The notes: generated from the sequence alone by a model not told the origin. A stretch of 64,000 nt of DNA from Sphingobacterium gobiense (GCF_002980575.1 NZ_PVBS01000001.1:620001-684000); one strand, 5' to 3'. Shown: positions 30,306 to 40,765, counted from the first letter of the stretch. A program made the numbers and translations.

Positions 30306-31637
30306 ATGTTTTCAAAAATGGGATTTAAATATTTAGGTGTTTTAGCGTTGGGATTGCTGCTTCAGGTAGATCGTATTCAAGCGCAGGAGACACTTACGCT
30401 ACAAGAAGCGATTAAATACGCGCTACAACATAAAGCGGAGGCTAAAACAGCTAAGTTGGACGTTGAAAATGCACAATACCAGATTGACGAGGTACGTGCG
30501 GGAGCTTTACCTCAGGTCAATGCGTCTGGGACATTAAAATATAATATAATTATTCCGGAAATGGCTCTTGAATTTGGTGGAGAAACGATTACCGCAAAAA
30601 TGGGACAACCGTGGAATTCCACTGCTGTTGTTTCGTTGAACCAGCAATTGTTTAACCAATCACTTTTCACTGGATTGAAAGCAGCAAGGACAACCAGGGA
30701 GTTTTATCAACTCAATGCACAATTGACAGACGAACAACTTATTGAAAATGTGTCAAATGCTTATTATGATATTTTCCAAACGCAATTGCAATTGCAAACT
30801 ATCCAGAACAATTTAGATAATACGAGCAAAACGCAGAAGATTATTAACGGTATGGTAGCTGCTGGTCTAGCCAAGAAGATCGATTTAGATCGTTTGTCAG
30901 TCGCTGTAAACAATTTGGAATCACAAAAGCAACAGATGCAAAGCGCTTTGCAGTTAAAAGAAAACGCTTTAAAATTTGCAATCGGTATGCCAATGGAGGT
31001 AGGTATTGAACTTCCGGAAGAAACATTCGAAGTTAATCCGGCTATTTCTTTGCAAACCAACGATATAGAAAATAGATCGGAAGTTCTTTTGAGTGAGAAA
31101 CAAATAGAATTATACGAATTGAGCAAAAAAGCGGAGAAAGCGAGTTTATATCCTACTTTATCATTGGGCACGGACTTCGGATTCAGTGGTTTTGGTCAAG
31201 GTTTTCCAATTGGAGGAGATTTTATGTGGCCAAAAACTTCTAGCATAGGTTTGAATTTGTCGATACCGATTTTTACCGGAGGAGCAGCACGAGCTCGGAT
31301 TAATCAAGCAGATATCGATATCCGAAAAGCACGGACAGCATTAGAAGATACGAAGTTGGGTATTTCGCTGGCGAATGAAAATGCTAAAACACAAATTAGG
31401 AACAGTTTATTAACAGTAGATGCAAACCATAGAAATGTTTCGCTCGCAAAAGAAGTTTTAAGCGATACACAAAACAACTATAACAACGGTTTGGCAACCT
31501 TAACCGATTTGCTGGACGCGGAGAAGGCGCTTGCAGATGCAGAAACGAATCTGAATACTTCGTTGCTCGACTACAAATTAGCAGAAATACAGCTTATCAA
31601 AGCAAACGGAAATTTAAAAACATTAATCAACGAATAA
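30306..31637 (+). CDS. TolC family outer-membrane efflux channel
   Basis: A 443-residue outer-membrane protein with signal peptide (residues 1-27, ending IQAQ) and two repeats of the OEP domain. Each repeat is rich in long coiled-coil helices (KTAKLDVENAQYQIDEVRAG; DLLDAEKALADAETNLNTSL). It forms the trimeric exit duct for the adaptor and RND pump encoded just downstream. The unit order TetR, OEP, MFP, RND with gaps of 11, 24 and 26 bp indicates one operon. Confidence 0.93.
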   Translation: MFSKMGFKYLGVLALGLLLQVDRIQAQETLTLQEAIKYALQHKAEAKTAKLDVENAQYQIDEVRAGALPQVNASGTLKYNIIIPEMALEFGGETITAKMGQPWNSTAVVSLNQQLFNQSLFTGLKAARTTREFYQLNAQLTDEQLIENVSNAYYDIFQTQLQLQTIQNNLDNTSKTQKIINGMVAAGLAKKIDLDRLSVAVNNLESQKQQMQSALQLKENALKFAIGMPMEVGIELPEETFEVNPAISLQTNDIENRSEVLLSEKQIELYELSKKAEKASLYPTLSLGTDFGFSGFGQGFPIGGDFMWPKTSSIGLNLSIPIFTGGAARARINQADIDIRKARTALEDTKLGISLANENAKTQIRNSLLTVDANHRNVSLAKEVLSDTQNNYNNGLATLTDLLDAEKALADAETNLNTSLLDYKLAEIQLIKANGNLKTLINE

Positions 31638-31661
31638 TCAATTTATTTTATACATAACAAT

Positions 31662-32720
31662 ATGAAACGGGTAATTTTAACGGTAATCATCATTGCTGCA
31701 ATTTTAGCAGGGATCGTGTTTATTTTGAATCAGAACAAAGCCAAGAACGAAGCAGATACGGCTACGGTGGCTATTCAGAACGCAGCGGTCACCGTTCGTG
31801 CCGATACAGTAGATTTTAGAGATGTGACCGCGCAATATATAACTAACGGTGTATTTGCCCCTAAACAAGAGGTGATGCTATCGGCCGAAGCTTCAGGAAA
31901 AGTAACACGCGTACTAGTAGAGGAGGGAGCATATGTAAGGGCAGGGCAGACGTTGGCTATTATTGATGGCGATAAGCTAAATGTTGACGTGACAAATGCG
32001 CAGGCAACATATAACAATGCGGAAGCAGAAGTTGCTCGTTTTGAAAGCGCATTTTCCACTGGAGGAGTTACAAAGCAACAACTCGATCAAGTGAAACTTC
32101 AATTGGAAAATGCGAAGAATAACTTAAAAACGGCACAGCTTTCGGCTTCGGATGTAAATATCACGGCGTCCTTCGCAGGTGTCGTTAACAAGAGAAATAT
32201 TGAACCGGGTTCTTATGTAAATCCTGGGCAGGAATTATTTGAGGTGGTCAATGTCTCTACGTTAAAGTTGAAAATAAACGTAGATGAAAAAAATATTGGC
32301 CAGGCGAAGTTAGGACAAAACGTTAAAGTAGAATCACCTGTATTGCCAAATCAAACATTTACAGGGACCGTAACTTTTGTAGCGCCTAAAGCCGATGGCA
32401 GTTTGAATTTTCCTGTTGAGTTAGAAATTAAAAACAATGCAAATAACGATTTGAAAGCTGGTATGTACGGTACTGCATATTTCGGCAGCGAACAAGCAGT
32501 CAATGCCTTGGTGGTACCACGTAATGCTTTTGTAGGTAGTGTGAGCTCCAATCAAATTTTCGCCATCGAAGATGGAAAGGCCGTCTTAAAAAATGTGGTT
32601 TCGGGAAGAAGCTTTGGCGATTACGTTGAAGTTGTTTCTGGTTTGGAAAAAGGTACGGTAGTCGTGACTTCTGGCCAAATTAATCTTCTGGACGGAACGC
32701 CAGTAGAAATTATTAAATAG
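31662..32720 (+). CDS. RND efflux periplasmic adaptor (membrane fusion protein)
   Basis: A 352-residue adaptor with one N-terminal membrane anchor (residues 2-23) and no lipobox. Next come a biotinyl-lipoyl-like half (SAEASGKVTRVLVEEGAYVR), a coiled-coil hairpin (NNAEAEVARFESAFSTGG, QQLDQVKLQLENAKNNLKTA), the second lipoyl half (FAGVVNKRNIEPGSYVNPGQ) and a beta barrel. The short hairpin and the absence of a lipid anchor resemble HlyD/MdtA-like adaptors of HAE1 pumps. It joins the RND pump to the TolC-type channel. Confidence 0.93.
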   Translation: MKRVILTVIIIAAILAGIVFILNQNKAKNEADTATVAIQNAAVTVRADTVDFRDVTAQYITNGVFAPKQEVMLSAEASGKVTRVLVEEGAYVRAGQTLAIIDGDKLNVDVTNAQATYNNAEAEVARFESAFSTGGVTKQQLDQVKLQLENAKNNLKTAQLSASDVNITASFAGVVNKRNIEPGSYVNPGQELFEVVNVSTLKLKINVDEKNIGQAKLGQNVKVESPVLPNQTFTGTVTFVAPKADGSLNFPVELEIKNNANNDLKAGMYGTAYFGSEQAVNALVVPRNAFVGSVSSNQIFAIEDGKAVLKNVVSGRSFGDYVEVVSGLEKGTVVVTSGQINLLDGTPVEIIK

Positions 32721-32746
32721 GAAGTAGCGTAGAAAAATTTATTTCA

Positions 32747-35700
32747 ATGAAAATTTCTGAAATATCAATAAAAAGGCCAAGTATAATTATAGTATTATTT
32801 ATTATACTTACGCTTGGCGGAATATTCTCTTATAGTCAAATGGGGTACGAACTCGTACCGAAATTTGAGGTTAATGTCATCACTGTGCAGACCATATATC
32901 CGGGAGCAGCCCCTTCCGAGGTGGAAACTTCTGTAACGAAGGTCGTAGAGGACGCGGTGGCTTCATTGGAGAACGTCAAAAAGATAGAGTCGAAATCTAT
33001 GGAGTCTGTCTCTGTCGTCATGATTCAACTCAATACGGGAGCAGATGTTAACTTTCTGCTCACTGACGCACAGCGTAAAATAAATGCTGTCATCAATGAA
33101 TTCCCCGATGATGTGGAAACACCTGCTTTGTCCAAGTTCTCTTTGGATGATGTGCCTATCATCAATTTATCAGTGACGTCGAATTTGTCTGAAAAGGATC
33201 TATATGATTTACTGGATCAAAAAATACAACCCGTTTTTGCCCGTATCAACGGAGTAGCGAAAGTGGATATGATTGGGGGGGAAGAGCGAGAAATCCAAGT
33301 TAGTATAGATCCAAACAAATTGGAAGGTTATGGCCTTTCCGTTTCGCAGGTACAACAGGCGATTGCTTCGGCTAATCTCGATTTTCCAACAGGGAACGTG
33401 AGAACGAGGGACAATCAGACCACTTTACGTTTGGCAGGCAAATTTACCAGTATCGACGAGCTACGCGACTTGCCAATCACTACCCCTAGCGGTGCAGCTA
33501 TTCGTTTGCGAGATATCGCGGATGTGCAAGACGGTATTAAGGATATCGAAAAGATTTCACGTATTGACCGCCAAAACACAATCTTGATGCAAGTGTTTAA
33601 ACAGTCGGATGCGAATGCCGTGGCTGTTTCCGAATTGGTGAAAGCGGAGATCGACGTGGTTAAAGCGGATTATCAATCAGAGGGAGTGGATATTGTAATC
33701 GCGAATGATACGACCGATTACACATTGACCGCTGCAAATAACGTTATTCATGATTTGATGATTGCGATTGCGTTGGTAGCATTTATTATGCTATTCTTCC
33801 TACACAGTTTACGTGACGCATTTATCGCTGTAGTGGCCATTCCCTTGTCCTTGATAGCTACATTTATCTTTCTGAATATGCTAGGGTATACGCTGAACCT
33901 GATGTCACTACTGGGCCTTTCACTAGTGGTCGGAATCTTGGTCGACGACGCTATTGTAGTCATAGAAAATATTCACCGCCATATGGAGATGGGTAAAAAT
34001 AAGGTTCGGGCGGCATATGATGGCGCCAAAGAAATTGGGTTTACGGTATCAGCAATTACGCTGGTTATTGTAGTCGTATTCTTGCCTATAGCCATGTCTT
34101 CTGGTTTGGTCTCCGATATTTTGCGTCAATTTTGCGTAACGGTTATGGTGTCGACCTTGCTGTCGCTTCTTGTATCGTTTACCATTGTGCCGTGGTTATA
34201 TTCCCGTATGGGGAAATTATCTCATATTAATAAGAAATCGTTTTTTGGTGGGATACTCCACGGTTTTGAGCGAGGCTTGACTGGACTAACGAATTGGATT
34301 TCGGGTATATTGAAATGGTCGCTGAAACGCCGGTTGAATAAGATGATTGTATTACTTGTTTCCATCGGTTTACTTTTTGCTTCATTTGCACTTGTCGGTA
34401 TGGGCTATATTGGGTCAGACTTTTTTCCAGGAAATGATAAAGGAGAGTTCTATCTGCAAATGGAACTTAATAAAGATGCTTCCATAGAACAAACGAATTT
34501 CTTGGTTCAGAAAGCTGAAAATTATTTGGCTCATAAACCAGAAATTGAACGGATGATTACAACCGTCGGGCAAGCCTCTGACGGTATGATGAATGTTGGT
34601 GGCACAAAATATAAGGCGGAGATTCATATTATCTTAGAAAACGGGTATAATAAAACAGAATCTACCAAGGTTTATTCCGCGAAATTAAAACGTGAGATGG
34701 AAAACGTATTGGTAGGTGCAAAACTGAAAACCGTTAATATGGGTATTATGGGAGCAGAACAGGCTCCATTAATGATGACCGTCATTGGTGCTTCTCCGGA
34801 AGACGCGTTAGAGACTGCACGTACCTTCGCGAATATTCTTCGCAAAGTTCCTGGCGCTTCAGAAATCGAATTGACATCAGAAGATGGTAATCCGGAAATT
34901 AGCGTACAGGTAGATAGGGACAAGATGAACCGATTGGGATTAAATGTCGCTACCGTGGGTATGACGATGCAGACGGCTTTCTCGGGAAATACCGATACTA
35001 AATATCGCGCAGGTGATACAGAGTATGACATCAATATCCGTTTCGATGAGTTTGGACGTGGGGATATTAACGACGTAAGAAATTTGAAGTTCGTGAATGA
35101 ACAGGGCCAGACAATTAAATTAGAGCAATTCGCGGATGTTTCATTTGCTTCCGGCCCAAGTCTATTGGAACGTCGGGATAAGTCGCCATCAGTATCGGTA
35201 CAAGCACAGGTGGTAGGCCGCCCAGTCGGTACAGTGGCAACAGAATGGGAAACAGAAATTCAGCGTCAGGTTGACAACGGAACGGTAAAATTGAAACCAG
35301 GCGTATCTTACATGTGGGGCGGTAATATGGAGAACCAAGAAGAAGGCTTTGGTACTTTAGGTGTTGCGTTAATAGCGGCTATCCTTTTGGTATACCTCGT
35401 TATGGTAGCTCTTTACGATAGCTTTATGACACCCTTTGTAGTTTTGTTCTCTATTCCATTGTCTTTTATCGGTGCGTTATTGGCTTTAGCAATCGCAAAC
35501 CAAACGTTGAATATCTTTACAATTTTAGGTATCATTATGTTGATCGGTTTGGTAGCGAAGAATGCTATTCTATTGGTAGATTTCGCGAATCACCGGAAAG
35601 ATGCGGGTGCTAGTACGTACGATGCACTGATCGCCGCCAACCAAGCGCGTTTTCGACCGATCTTAATGACCACGATTGCGATGGTAGTGGGTATGACTCC

Positions 35701-35938
35701 AATTGCATTGGCGACAGGTGATGGTGCAGATATGAACAGAGGGCTCGCCATCGTGATTATTGGTGGACTGCTATCCTCACTTTTCTTGACCTTGGTCGTC
35801 GTACCTGTAGTATATTCGATTTTCGATAGTATAAGTAGAAGATTTAGCAAAAAGGAAAAGGTAGATTATACAGAATTGATGACTGCAGATTATGTAGAGA
35901 ATGAAGACTATGTAGATGAGATGGAAGTCAAATATTAG
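32747..35938 (+). CDS. RND family efflux transporter permease (HAE1 type)
   Basis: A 1063-residue inner-membrane proton-driven exporter with 12 expected membrane helices and two large periplasmic loops. Helix 4 contains GILVDDAIVVIENIHRHME, whose adjacent aspartates are the proton relay of AcrB-type pumps, so it is a drug or lipophile exporter rather than a metal pump. The second half has the matching GLVAKNAILLVDFANHRK. The C-terminus ends in an acidic tail (YVENEDYVDEME). It is the last gene of the operon, followed by a strong terminator. Its substrate is unknown. Confidence 0.95.
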   Translation: MKISEISIKRPSIIIVLFIILTLGGIFSYSQMGYELVPKFEVNVITVQTIYPGAAPSEVETSVTKVVEDAVASLENVKKIESKSMESVSVVMIQLNTGADVNFLLTDAQRKINAVINEFPDDVETPALSKFSLDDVPIINLSVTSNLSEKDLYDLLDQKIQPVFARINGVAKVDMIGGEEREIQVSIDPNKLEGYGLSVSQVQQAIASANLDFPTGNVRTRDNQTTLRLAGKFTSIDELRDLPITTPSGAAIRLRDIADVQDGIKDIEKISRIDRQNTILMQVFKQSDANAVAVSELVKAEIDVVKADYQSEGVDIVIANDTTDYTLTAANNVIHDLMIAIALVAFIMLFFLHSLRDAFIAVVAIPLSLIATFIFLNMLGYTLNLMSLLGLSLVVGILVDDAIVVIENIHRHMEMGKNKVRAAYDGAKEIGFTVSAITLVIVVVFLPIAMSSGLVSDILRQFCVTVMVSTLLSLLVSFTIVPWLYSRMGKLSHINKKSFFGGILHGFERGLTGLTNWISGILKWSLKRRLNKMIVLLVSIGLLFASFALVGMGYIGSDFFPGNDKGEFYLQMELNKDASIEQTNFLVQKAENYLAHKPEIERMITTVGQASDGMMNVGGTKYKAEIHIILENGYNKTESTKVYSAKLKREMENVLVGAKLKTVNMGIMGAEQAPLMMTVIGASPEDALETARTFANILRKVPGASEIELTSEDGNPEISVQVDRDKMNRLGLNVATVGMTMQTAFSGNTDTKYRAGDTEYDINIRFDEFGRGDINDVRNLKFVNEQGQTIKLEQFADVSFASGPSLLERRDKSPSVSVQAQVVGRPVGTVATEWETEIQRQVDNGTVKLKPGVSYMWGGNMENQEEGFGTLGVALIAAILLVYLVMVALYDSFMTPFVVLFSIPLSFIGALLALAIANQTLNIFTILGIIMLIGLVAKNAILLVDFANHRKDAGASTYDALIAANQARFRPILMTTIAMVVGMTPIALATGDGADMNRGLAIVIIGGLLSSLFLTLVVVPVVYSIFDSISRRFSKKEKVDYTELMTADYVENEDYVDEMEVKY

Positions 35939-35964
35939 TTTTTGAAATTAAAAATCAAATAGAA

Positions 35965-36001
35965 AGAGGTCAACGTTACTTTAGCGTTGACCTCTTTTTT
36001 T
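35965..36001 (+). terminator. Terminator of the efflux operon
   Basis: An 11-bp stem AGAGGTCAACG / CGTTGACCTCT (35965-35975 and 35985-35995) is followed by a T run, 26 bp after the RND stop. Confidence 0.92.
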
Positions 36002-36098
36002 GTTAGCACGATTTTTGTGTAAATTTTTATAGCTTATAAACCGTGCCTTAAAATTATACAATGGCTATTAAATTGTAGATTCAAAAAAAGGAGGCTAT

Positions 36099-36545
36099 AT
36101 GAATGTTGTACAGAAAATTAGTCGCTGGGGCGATTCGCATCATCCGCGTTGGTTGGACATATTAAGAATCGTTGTTGGGCTTATTATCCTTGCTAAAGGA
36201 ATAAGTTTCGTAAATGATCGTGATGCTGTCGCTGATCTTATTCGACAAACGAACTTCCAACTCTCTATCTGGTCGGCAGTTCATTATGTGGTATTTGCTC
36301 ACCTTGTTGGTGGACTGTTTATTGTTTTCGGTTTCCAAACACGACTTGCTGTTATTTTCCAGATACCAATACTTATCGGGGCGGTGTTTTTTGTAAATAT
36401 TACAAACGGTTTTAATTTTCTGAATTCCGAATTTTGGATTTCCTTGGTGACTCTGATCCTATTGTTAGTATTTCTAGTTGTAGGTTCCGGAAAGTATTCT
36501 CTAGACCATATAATGGATAAACCGGGATATAAACGGTCTATTTAA
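36099..36545 (+). CDS. DoxX-like integral membrane protein
   Basis: A 148-residue inner-membrane protein with four hydrophobic helices (about residues 19-38, 60-80, 85-105, 115-135). The start pattern LDILRIVVGLIILAKGISF and the second-helix region HLVGGLFIVFGFQTRLAV fit the DoxX/DoxD superfamily. Such proteins are linked to thiol or quinone redox balance in some bacteria; no partner is present here. A strong Shine-Dalgarno (GGAGG) precedes the ATG, rare in this window. It is monocistronic and convergent with the ECF sigma factor. Confidence 0.8.
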   Translation: MNVVQKISRWGDSHHPRWLDILRIVVGLIILAKGISFVNDRDAVADLIRQTNFQLSIWSAVHYVVFAHLVGGLFIVFGFQTRLAVIFQIPILIGAVFFVNITNGFNFLNSEFWISLVTLILLLVFLVVGSGKYSLDHIMDKPGYKRSI

Positions 36546-36585
36546 GGCGAAGACGTAGCCCATAGCTACGTCTCCGCTCATTTTA
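36546..36585. terminator. Hairpin between DoxX and ECF sigma genes
   Basis: GACGTAGC / GCTACGTC (36552-36559 and 36565-36572) with a 5-nt loop. The T tract is weak on both sides, so it is a likely but not certain bidirectional terminator. Confidence 0.6.
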
Positions 36586-37095
36586 TGCCCTTCTATAGAT
36601 CGATAATTGCTTTTGTAGAAATTTTCGCGTATGGTGGATACGGGTTTTAACAGTGCCTTCTGGTAGACCAAAATGATCGGAAAGTTCACGATATTTATAT
36701 CCTTCCATATACTGTACAAAGAGATCATAATGATCTGGCGGTAGCTTTTTTAACGCGTCCCGTATGTCCTTCATGATGAATTTTCCTTCGACCGTATTGG
36801 TTGTAAACGGTTCTGAGCAGCCCTCGTCTCTATATCCGGCACTTCGGAAGTGTTCGTATTCTGTATGTCGCTGGTTGCGTCTGTAGTGATTAATATATAC
36901 GTTTTTCATAATAACGTATAACCAGGAAACTAGCTTCGGGTTATTAAAGAAATTGTCAAGGTATTTAATGGACCTCACCAAAGTTTCTTGAACAAGTTCG
37001 TTAATTTCCTCTGGGTCTTTAGTAAACTTGAACGCTATATTTTTTAGAATACTTTGATTTTCTAATAGCGCTAGATTTAATTTTTTGCTTTCCAT
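36583..37095 (-). CDS. ECF-type RNA polymerase sigma factor
   Basis: A 170-residue sigma-70 family protein with region 2 (about 20-85: IAFKFTKDPEEINELVQETL, WLYVIMKNVYINHYRRNQR) and region 4 (about 115-165: DALKKLPPDHYDLFVQYMEG, GLPEGTVKTRIHHTRKFLQK). There is no adjacent anti-sigma factor or FecR/SusC pair, unlike most Bacteroidota ECFs. It resembles small ECFs such as RpoE-like group members of Sphingobacteria that act in stress. A 497-bp non-coding gap separates it from the divergent histidine kinase. Confidence 0.92.
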   Translation of the reverse strand: MESKKLNLALLENQSILKNIAFKFTKDPEEINELVQETLVRSIKYLDNFFNNPKLVSWLYVIMKNVYINHYRRNQRHTEYEHFRSAGYRDEGCSEPFTTNTVEGKFIMKDIRDALKKLPPDHYDLFVQYMEGYKYRELSDHFGLPEGTVKTRIHHTRKFLQKQLSIYRRA

Positions 37096-37591
37096 AGTTT
37101 TGATGTTTTATCTAGTTTACATTTTCGCTTGTGTTTGAAATAGGAAACAAAAACAATGCAAACAAACTAGGAAAGAGCCGAACTATAGGCTGTGATTAGT
37201 GAATACGATAAAAATACGTATAGGGAAACGGTTTTATATAGAGGGCCAAATCATGGAGAAAAGTTCATCTTAACACATTTTCTTTTAAAACGGACATTTT
37301 CCTAGAAAATCAAAAACAGGTGTTTTACCGTTTTATAAGTATAAAAATCCTAAGACACAATACAGAAGTATAAACTGTATTGATAAATACGTATTTAACG
37401 TAATAAGTTGTCTTTTATTTGGTTGCACGTATTGTTTTTATTCAGTTCAGACGTACTTTAATCTATAGTGTTGTGTATCTATTTTAGTACTCTGGCAGTT
37501 TAAGATGTCTAATTATTTTCATTTGCGATAAAAACAAATTGTTCTGAACATTTGTTATATTGTGGGCGATACTGCCTACTTATCCGTGCAC
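37096..37591. other. Intergenic region of 496 bp without recognisable content
   Basis: AT-rich DNA between the ECF sigma gene and the divergent histidine kinase. I find no ORF, tRNA, strong hairpin or repeat, and no exact TAnnTTTG box with a spaced TTG for either gene. It presumably holds both promoters, perhaps of non-housekeeping type. Confidence 0.6.
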
Positions 37592-38701
37592 ATGAATCGA
37601 TTCGAAAATTTTATTTTACAAACCTTGCAGCAATCTAGAGGTGCAACTGCTATATATGATACTCCTGATATCCGCATTGCATTCGTCAATAATGCTATGT
37701 TTGAAATCTGGGGACGAGGTGGAGAGATAATCGGAGGCCATTTCGGGGAAGTTTTTCCGGAATTTACAGAGCAGGGATTTACGGAAATATTGAAAAATGT
37801 ATGGGCGACAGGACAGACTTACGAAGCAAAAGCGTATCCGGCAGATGTCACGATTAATGGAATTACCGAATCGAAGTATTTTGATTTTATTTACCAAGCT
37901 GTTGTAGATGACGAAGGTAAAACGTATGCCATCATTCATACAGCAACCGATGTATCATCTCGTAGACATGCATTGGAAAAAGTAGAAGAACAAGATGCTA
38001 TCCTTGCTTTCAATAACGAATTGGAGATATTAACCCGAACTTTATCGCACGACTTGAAAAATCCGCTATCTATAGCCAAAATGAGTGCACAATACGTTCA
38101 AACGAAAGATGCACTTTCCAAAGAGGAGAAATTTAAATGGACTTCCATTATCTTAGACGCGCTGACCAGCATTGAACATATCATAGGTCATAAAACACAA
38201 TTGAATCAAGCTCGTATGTCAAAATACGATAACGAATGTGTTTCGTTAGAGAAGACTATCCAGAAAATATGTCTTGACAGCCAGACATTGTACAACAGTA
38301 CCAATTGTGCTTTTAAAATTGGGCGATTAGAACGTTTATATGGTGATGAAAGTATTTTATATCAGATATTCTTCAATATAATTGGTAATGCCGTCAAGTA
38401 CTCGTCCAAGCATAAAAAGCCTGTTGTAGCGATTAATAGCATAAAGAAGCAGGGATATATCGTGTATACAATTCAAGATAATGGTATCGGAATCCCTAAA
38501 GAAGAATTAGAATCTGTTTTCCAGCAGTTCCACCGTGCATCAAATACCGAAGGTTTTCCAGGAACAGGCATCGGGTTATGCGTAGTAAAGAAAATCATGA
38601 TTCGTCTTAAAGGCAAAATTACACTTATAAGCTCGGTGGATAAGGGAACCACTGTCGAATTATCTTTTCCGGAGTTTGCTGAATGTCGGGAGCTCTTATG
38701 A
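37592..38701 (+). CDS. Cytosolic PAS-domain sensor histidine kinase
   Basis: A 369-residue kinase without membrane segments. Residues 10-130 form a PAS domain (GATAIYDTPDIRIAFVNNAM). The dimerisation and phosphoacceptor region has LSHDLKNPLSIAKMSAQYV with the H-box histidine. The ATPase domain has N (IFFNIIGNAVKYSS), G1 (DNGIGIPKEEL), F and G2 (FPGTGIGLCVVKKI) boxes. No response regulator gene is adjacent, so it is an orphan kinase. The ATG at 37592 is preferred to a GTG at 37562. It is monocistronic. Confidence 0.88.
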   Translation: MNRFENFILQTLQQSRGATAIYDTPDIRIAFVNNAMFEIWGRGGEIIGGHFGEVFPEFTEQGFTEILKNVWATGQTYEAKAYPADVTINGITESKYFDFIYQAVVDDEGKTYAIIHTATDVSSRRHALEKVEEQDAILAFNNELEILTRTLSHDLKNPLSIAKMSAQYVQTKDALSKEEKFKWTSIILDALTSIEHIIGHKTQLNQARMSKYDNECVSLEKTIQKICLDSQTLYNSTNCAFKIGRLERLYGDESILYQIFFNIIGNAVKYSSKHKKPVVAINSIKKQGYIVYTIQDNGIGIPKEELESVFQQFHRASNTEGFPGTGIGLCVVKKIMIRLKGKITLISSVDKGTTVELSFPEFAECRELL

Positions 38702-38716
38702 ATTGCTTGATAATTT

Positions 38717-38745
38717 AAAACCCCTCATCGTAAGATGGGGGGTAT
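38717..38745. terminator. Hairpin between histidine kinase and M13 peptidase genes
   Basis: CCCCTCATC / GATGGGGGG (38721-38729 and 38734-38742, one G-T pair) with loop GTAA. On the minus strand it is followed by TTTTAAATTAT, so it is best for the peptidase gene and may also end the kinase gene. Confidence 0.72.
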
Positions 38746-38752
38746 TATCAAA

Positions 38753-40765
38753 TTACCAGATCTTGATACGCTTCTCTTTTAGTTTATGCATTTTATCGCC
38801 CTCTTTTGTGCCGAATGCTTCGTGGAAAGCATCTAGATTCACAATTGGAGCAAACGCGCGATACTGTGCCGGGGAGTGTGGGTCGGTTTTTACCTGATTT
38901 ACGACGAATTCATCAGTCGTTTTTGTTCGCCAAATAGTAGCCCAAGATAAAAAGAATCGCTGTTCTGGCGTGAAGCCATCGATCGAGCTAGGGGCGCCCT
39001 TATCCTTCAGATACATTTTTAGAGCGTCGAAAGCGATCGACGCCCCACCGAGGTCACCAATGTTCTCACCCAATGTAAAGCGCCCGTTGACAAAAACACC
39101 TGGCACGGGTTCGTATGCTTCAAATTGTGCTACAAGTGCATCTGCTGCCTCATCAAATTTTTCTTTGTCTTCCGGTGTCCACCAGTTATTTAAATTTCCA
39201 TCACCATCATATTGCGAACCAGAGTCATCGAATCCGTGCGACAATTCATGGCCAATAACGGCACCGATACCGCCGAAGTTTACCGCGGCGTCAGCACGAT
39301 AATCGTAGAATGGTGGCTGGAGAATAGCAGCAGGGAAAACAATCTCGTTGAACAATGGGCTGTAATATGCATTCACCGTTTGTGGTGTCATACCCCATTC
39401 TGTTTTATCCACGGGCTTACCTTGTTTCGCAAGATTATCCTCAAAAGCCCAACGGTTAAGTGCATGAACATTCTCAAAGAGTGAGGTGCCCACCTCTAGT
39501 TTCGAATAGTCTTTCCATTTGTCCGGATAACCGATTTTAACGTTAAATTTTGCCAATTTTTCCAGCGCTTTCTCCTTGGTTACGGAAGACATCCAATCTA
39601 AGTCGTTGATATGTAATTCAAAAGACTGAATCAGGTATCGTACCAGCTCTTCACAAGCCGCTTTTGCTTCTGGCGGGAAATTTTCTTTTACATATATTTT
39701 ACCTAATAATTCACCCGCAGATCCATTTACAAAATCTAACCCACGCTTCTCCATATTGCGTTGCTCTTTTTGACCTTTTAATTGGCGTCCGTAAAACTCG
39801 AATGCTAGTTCGTCGAGTTCGCTAGACAGGTAGCCGGTCGCGTTGTTCATGATATTGAACTTAAGATATTCTTTGATTTGCGATAGCTTTTCCTGTGCAA
39901 CAATTTTGTCTAAATTCTTGTAATATCCAATTTCGCTAATGATGACCGTGTCCGCTTTAAAACCAAGGTCTGCAAGATATTTCGCGATGTCAATATTCTT
40001 TACCATCTGGCTCAAATCTGCTACTGCGACCGGATTGTACCTCTTTTGTGCATCGCGCGACTCCTCAATGGTTTTGAGATAAGAAGCGATCTCCTTTTCA
40101 AAAGCGACAATCTTTGGTCCTTTAAGATCTTTGGTGCGTTGATCTATTTTGTTATAGAGCGTAGATGCAAACGTTGTATATTGCGCCAAGGTTTCCGTAT
40201 TTTTTTCGTCCACTTTTTGATAATACGAGCGACCAAGACCTAAGTTCCCGCCTCCCAGATAAACGGCGTTAACATCGCTGTTTTTCATGTGCGCATATAC
40301 ATAGCCACCGAAGAATGGATTCCCACCTTCCGGCCCCACTTCCACAAGGTAATCGTAGAGATCGTCCATGTTCTCGATTGCATCAATTTTTTCAAGATAG
40401 GGTCTGATTGGTCCGACGCCTAATTGATTCCGATTTTCTATATCTATGTAAGATTTATAGAGATCTCCAATCTTTTGCCCATCGGTGCCTTTTTCAAAGG
40501 TTTCGTTAAGTGATTCTTTCAAAATCTTCAATACCGCCTCATCTGTGTTTTCCCGAAGTTCGTCAAAAGAACCCCAGCGTGCCTTATCAGCGGGGATTTC
40601 TGCTGTTTTCATCCAGTTACCATTGACATAATGGTAGAAATCATCCTGCGGACGTACAGTTGTATCCATGTGCGACAAATTAATCGCCTGGTGTTGTTTC
40701 TGTGTACCGCTACATCCAGCTGTCATGGCCACAACGGTGGCCAATCCGAAAAATGTTTTGATCAT
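38753..40765 (-). CDS. M13 family zinc metallopeptidase lipoprotein (neprilysin-like)
   Basis: A 670-residue peptidase of the PepO/neprilysin family. It has a lipoprotein signal ending AGC at residue 18. The large helical Peptidase_M13_N domain covers about residues 35-430. The catalytic part has the zinc site IGHELSHGFDDSGSQYD and the third ligand glutamate in GENIGDLGGASIAFDA, then the C-terminal region with PHSPAQYRAFAPIVN. It cleaves peptides of up to about 40 residues outside the cytoplasm. Single gene. Confidence 0.94.
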   Translation of the reverse strand: MIKTFFGLATVVAMTAGCSGTQKQHQAINLSHMDTTVRPQDDFYHYVNGNWMKTAEIPADKARWGSFDELRENTDEAVLKILKESLNETFEKGTDGQKIGDLYKSYIDIENRNQLGVGPIRPYLEKIDAIENMDDLYDYLVEVGPEGGNPFFGGYVYAHMKNSDVNAVYLGGGNLGLGRSYYQKVDEKNTETLAQYTTFASTLYNKIDQRTKDLKGPKIVAFEKEIASYLKTIEESRDAQKRYNPVAVADLSQMVKNIDIAKYLADLGFKADTVIISEIGYYKNLDKIVAQEKLSQIKEYLKFNIMNNATGYLSSELDELAFEFYGRQLKGQKEQRNMEKRGLDFVNGSAGELLGKIYVKENFPPEAKAACEELVRYLIQSFELHINDLDWMSSVTKEKALEKLAKFNVKIGYPDKWKDYSKLEVGTSLFENVHALNRWAFEDNLAKQGKPVDKTEWGMTPQTVNAYYSPLFNEIVFPAAILQPPFYDYRADAAVNFGGIGAVIGHELSHGFDDSGSQYDGDGNLNNWWTPEDKEKFDEAADALVAQFEAYEPVPGVFVNGRFTLGENIGDLGGASIAFDALKMYLKDKGAPSSIDGFTPEQRFFLSWATIWRTKTTDEFVVNQVKTDPHSPAQYRAFAPIVNLDAFHEAFGTKEGDKMHKLKEKRIKIW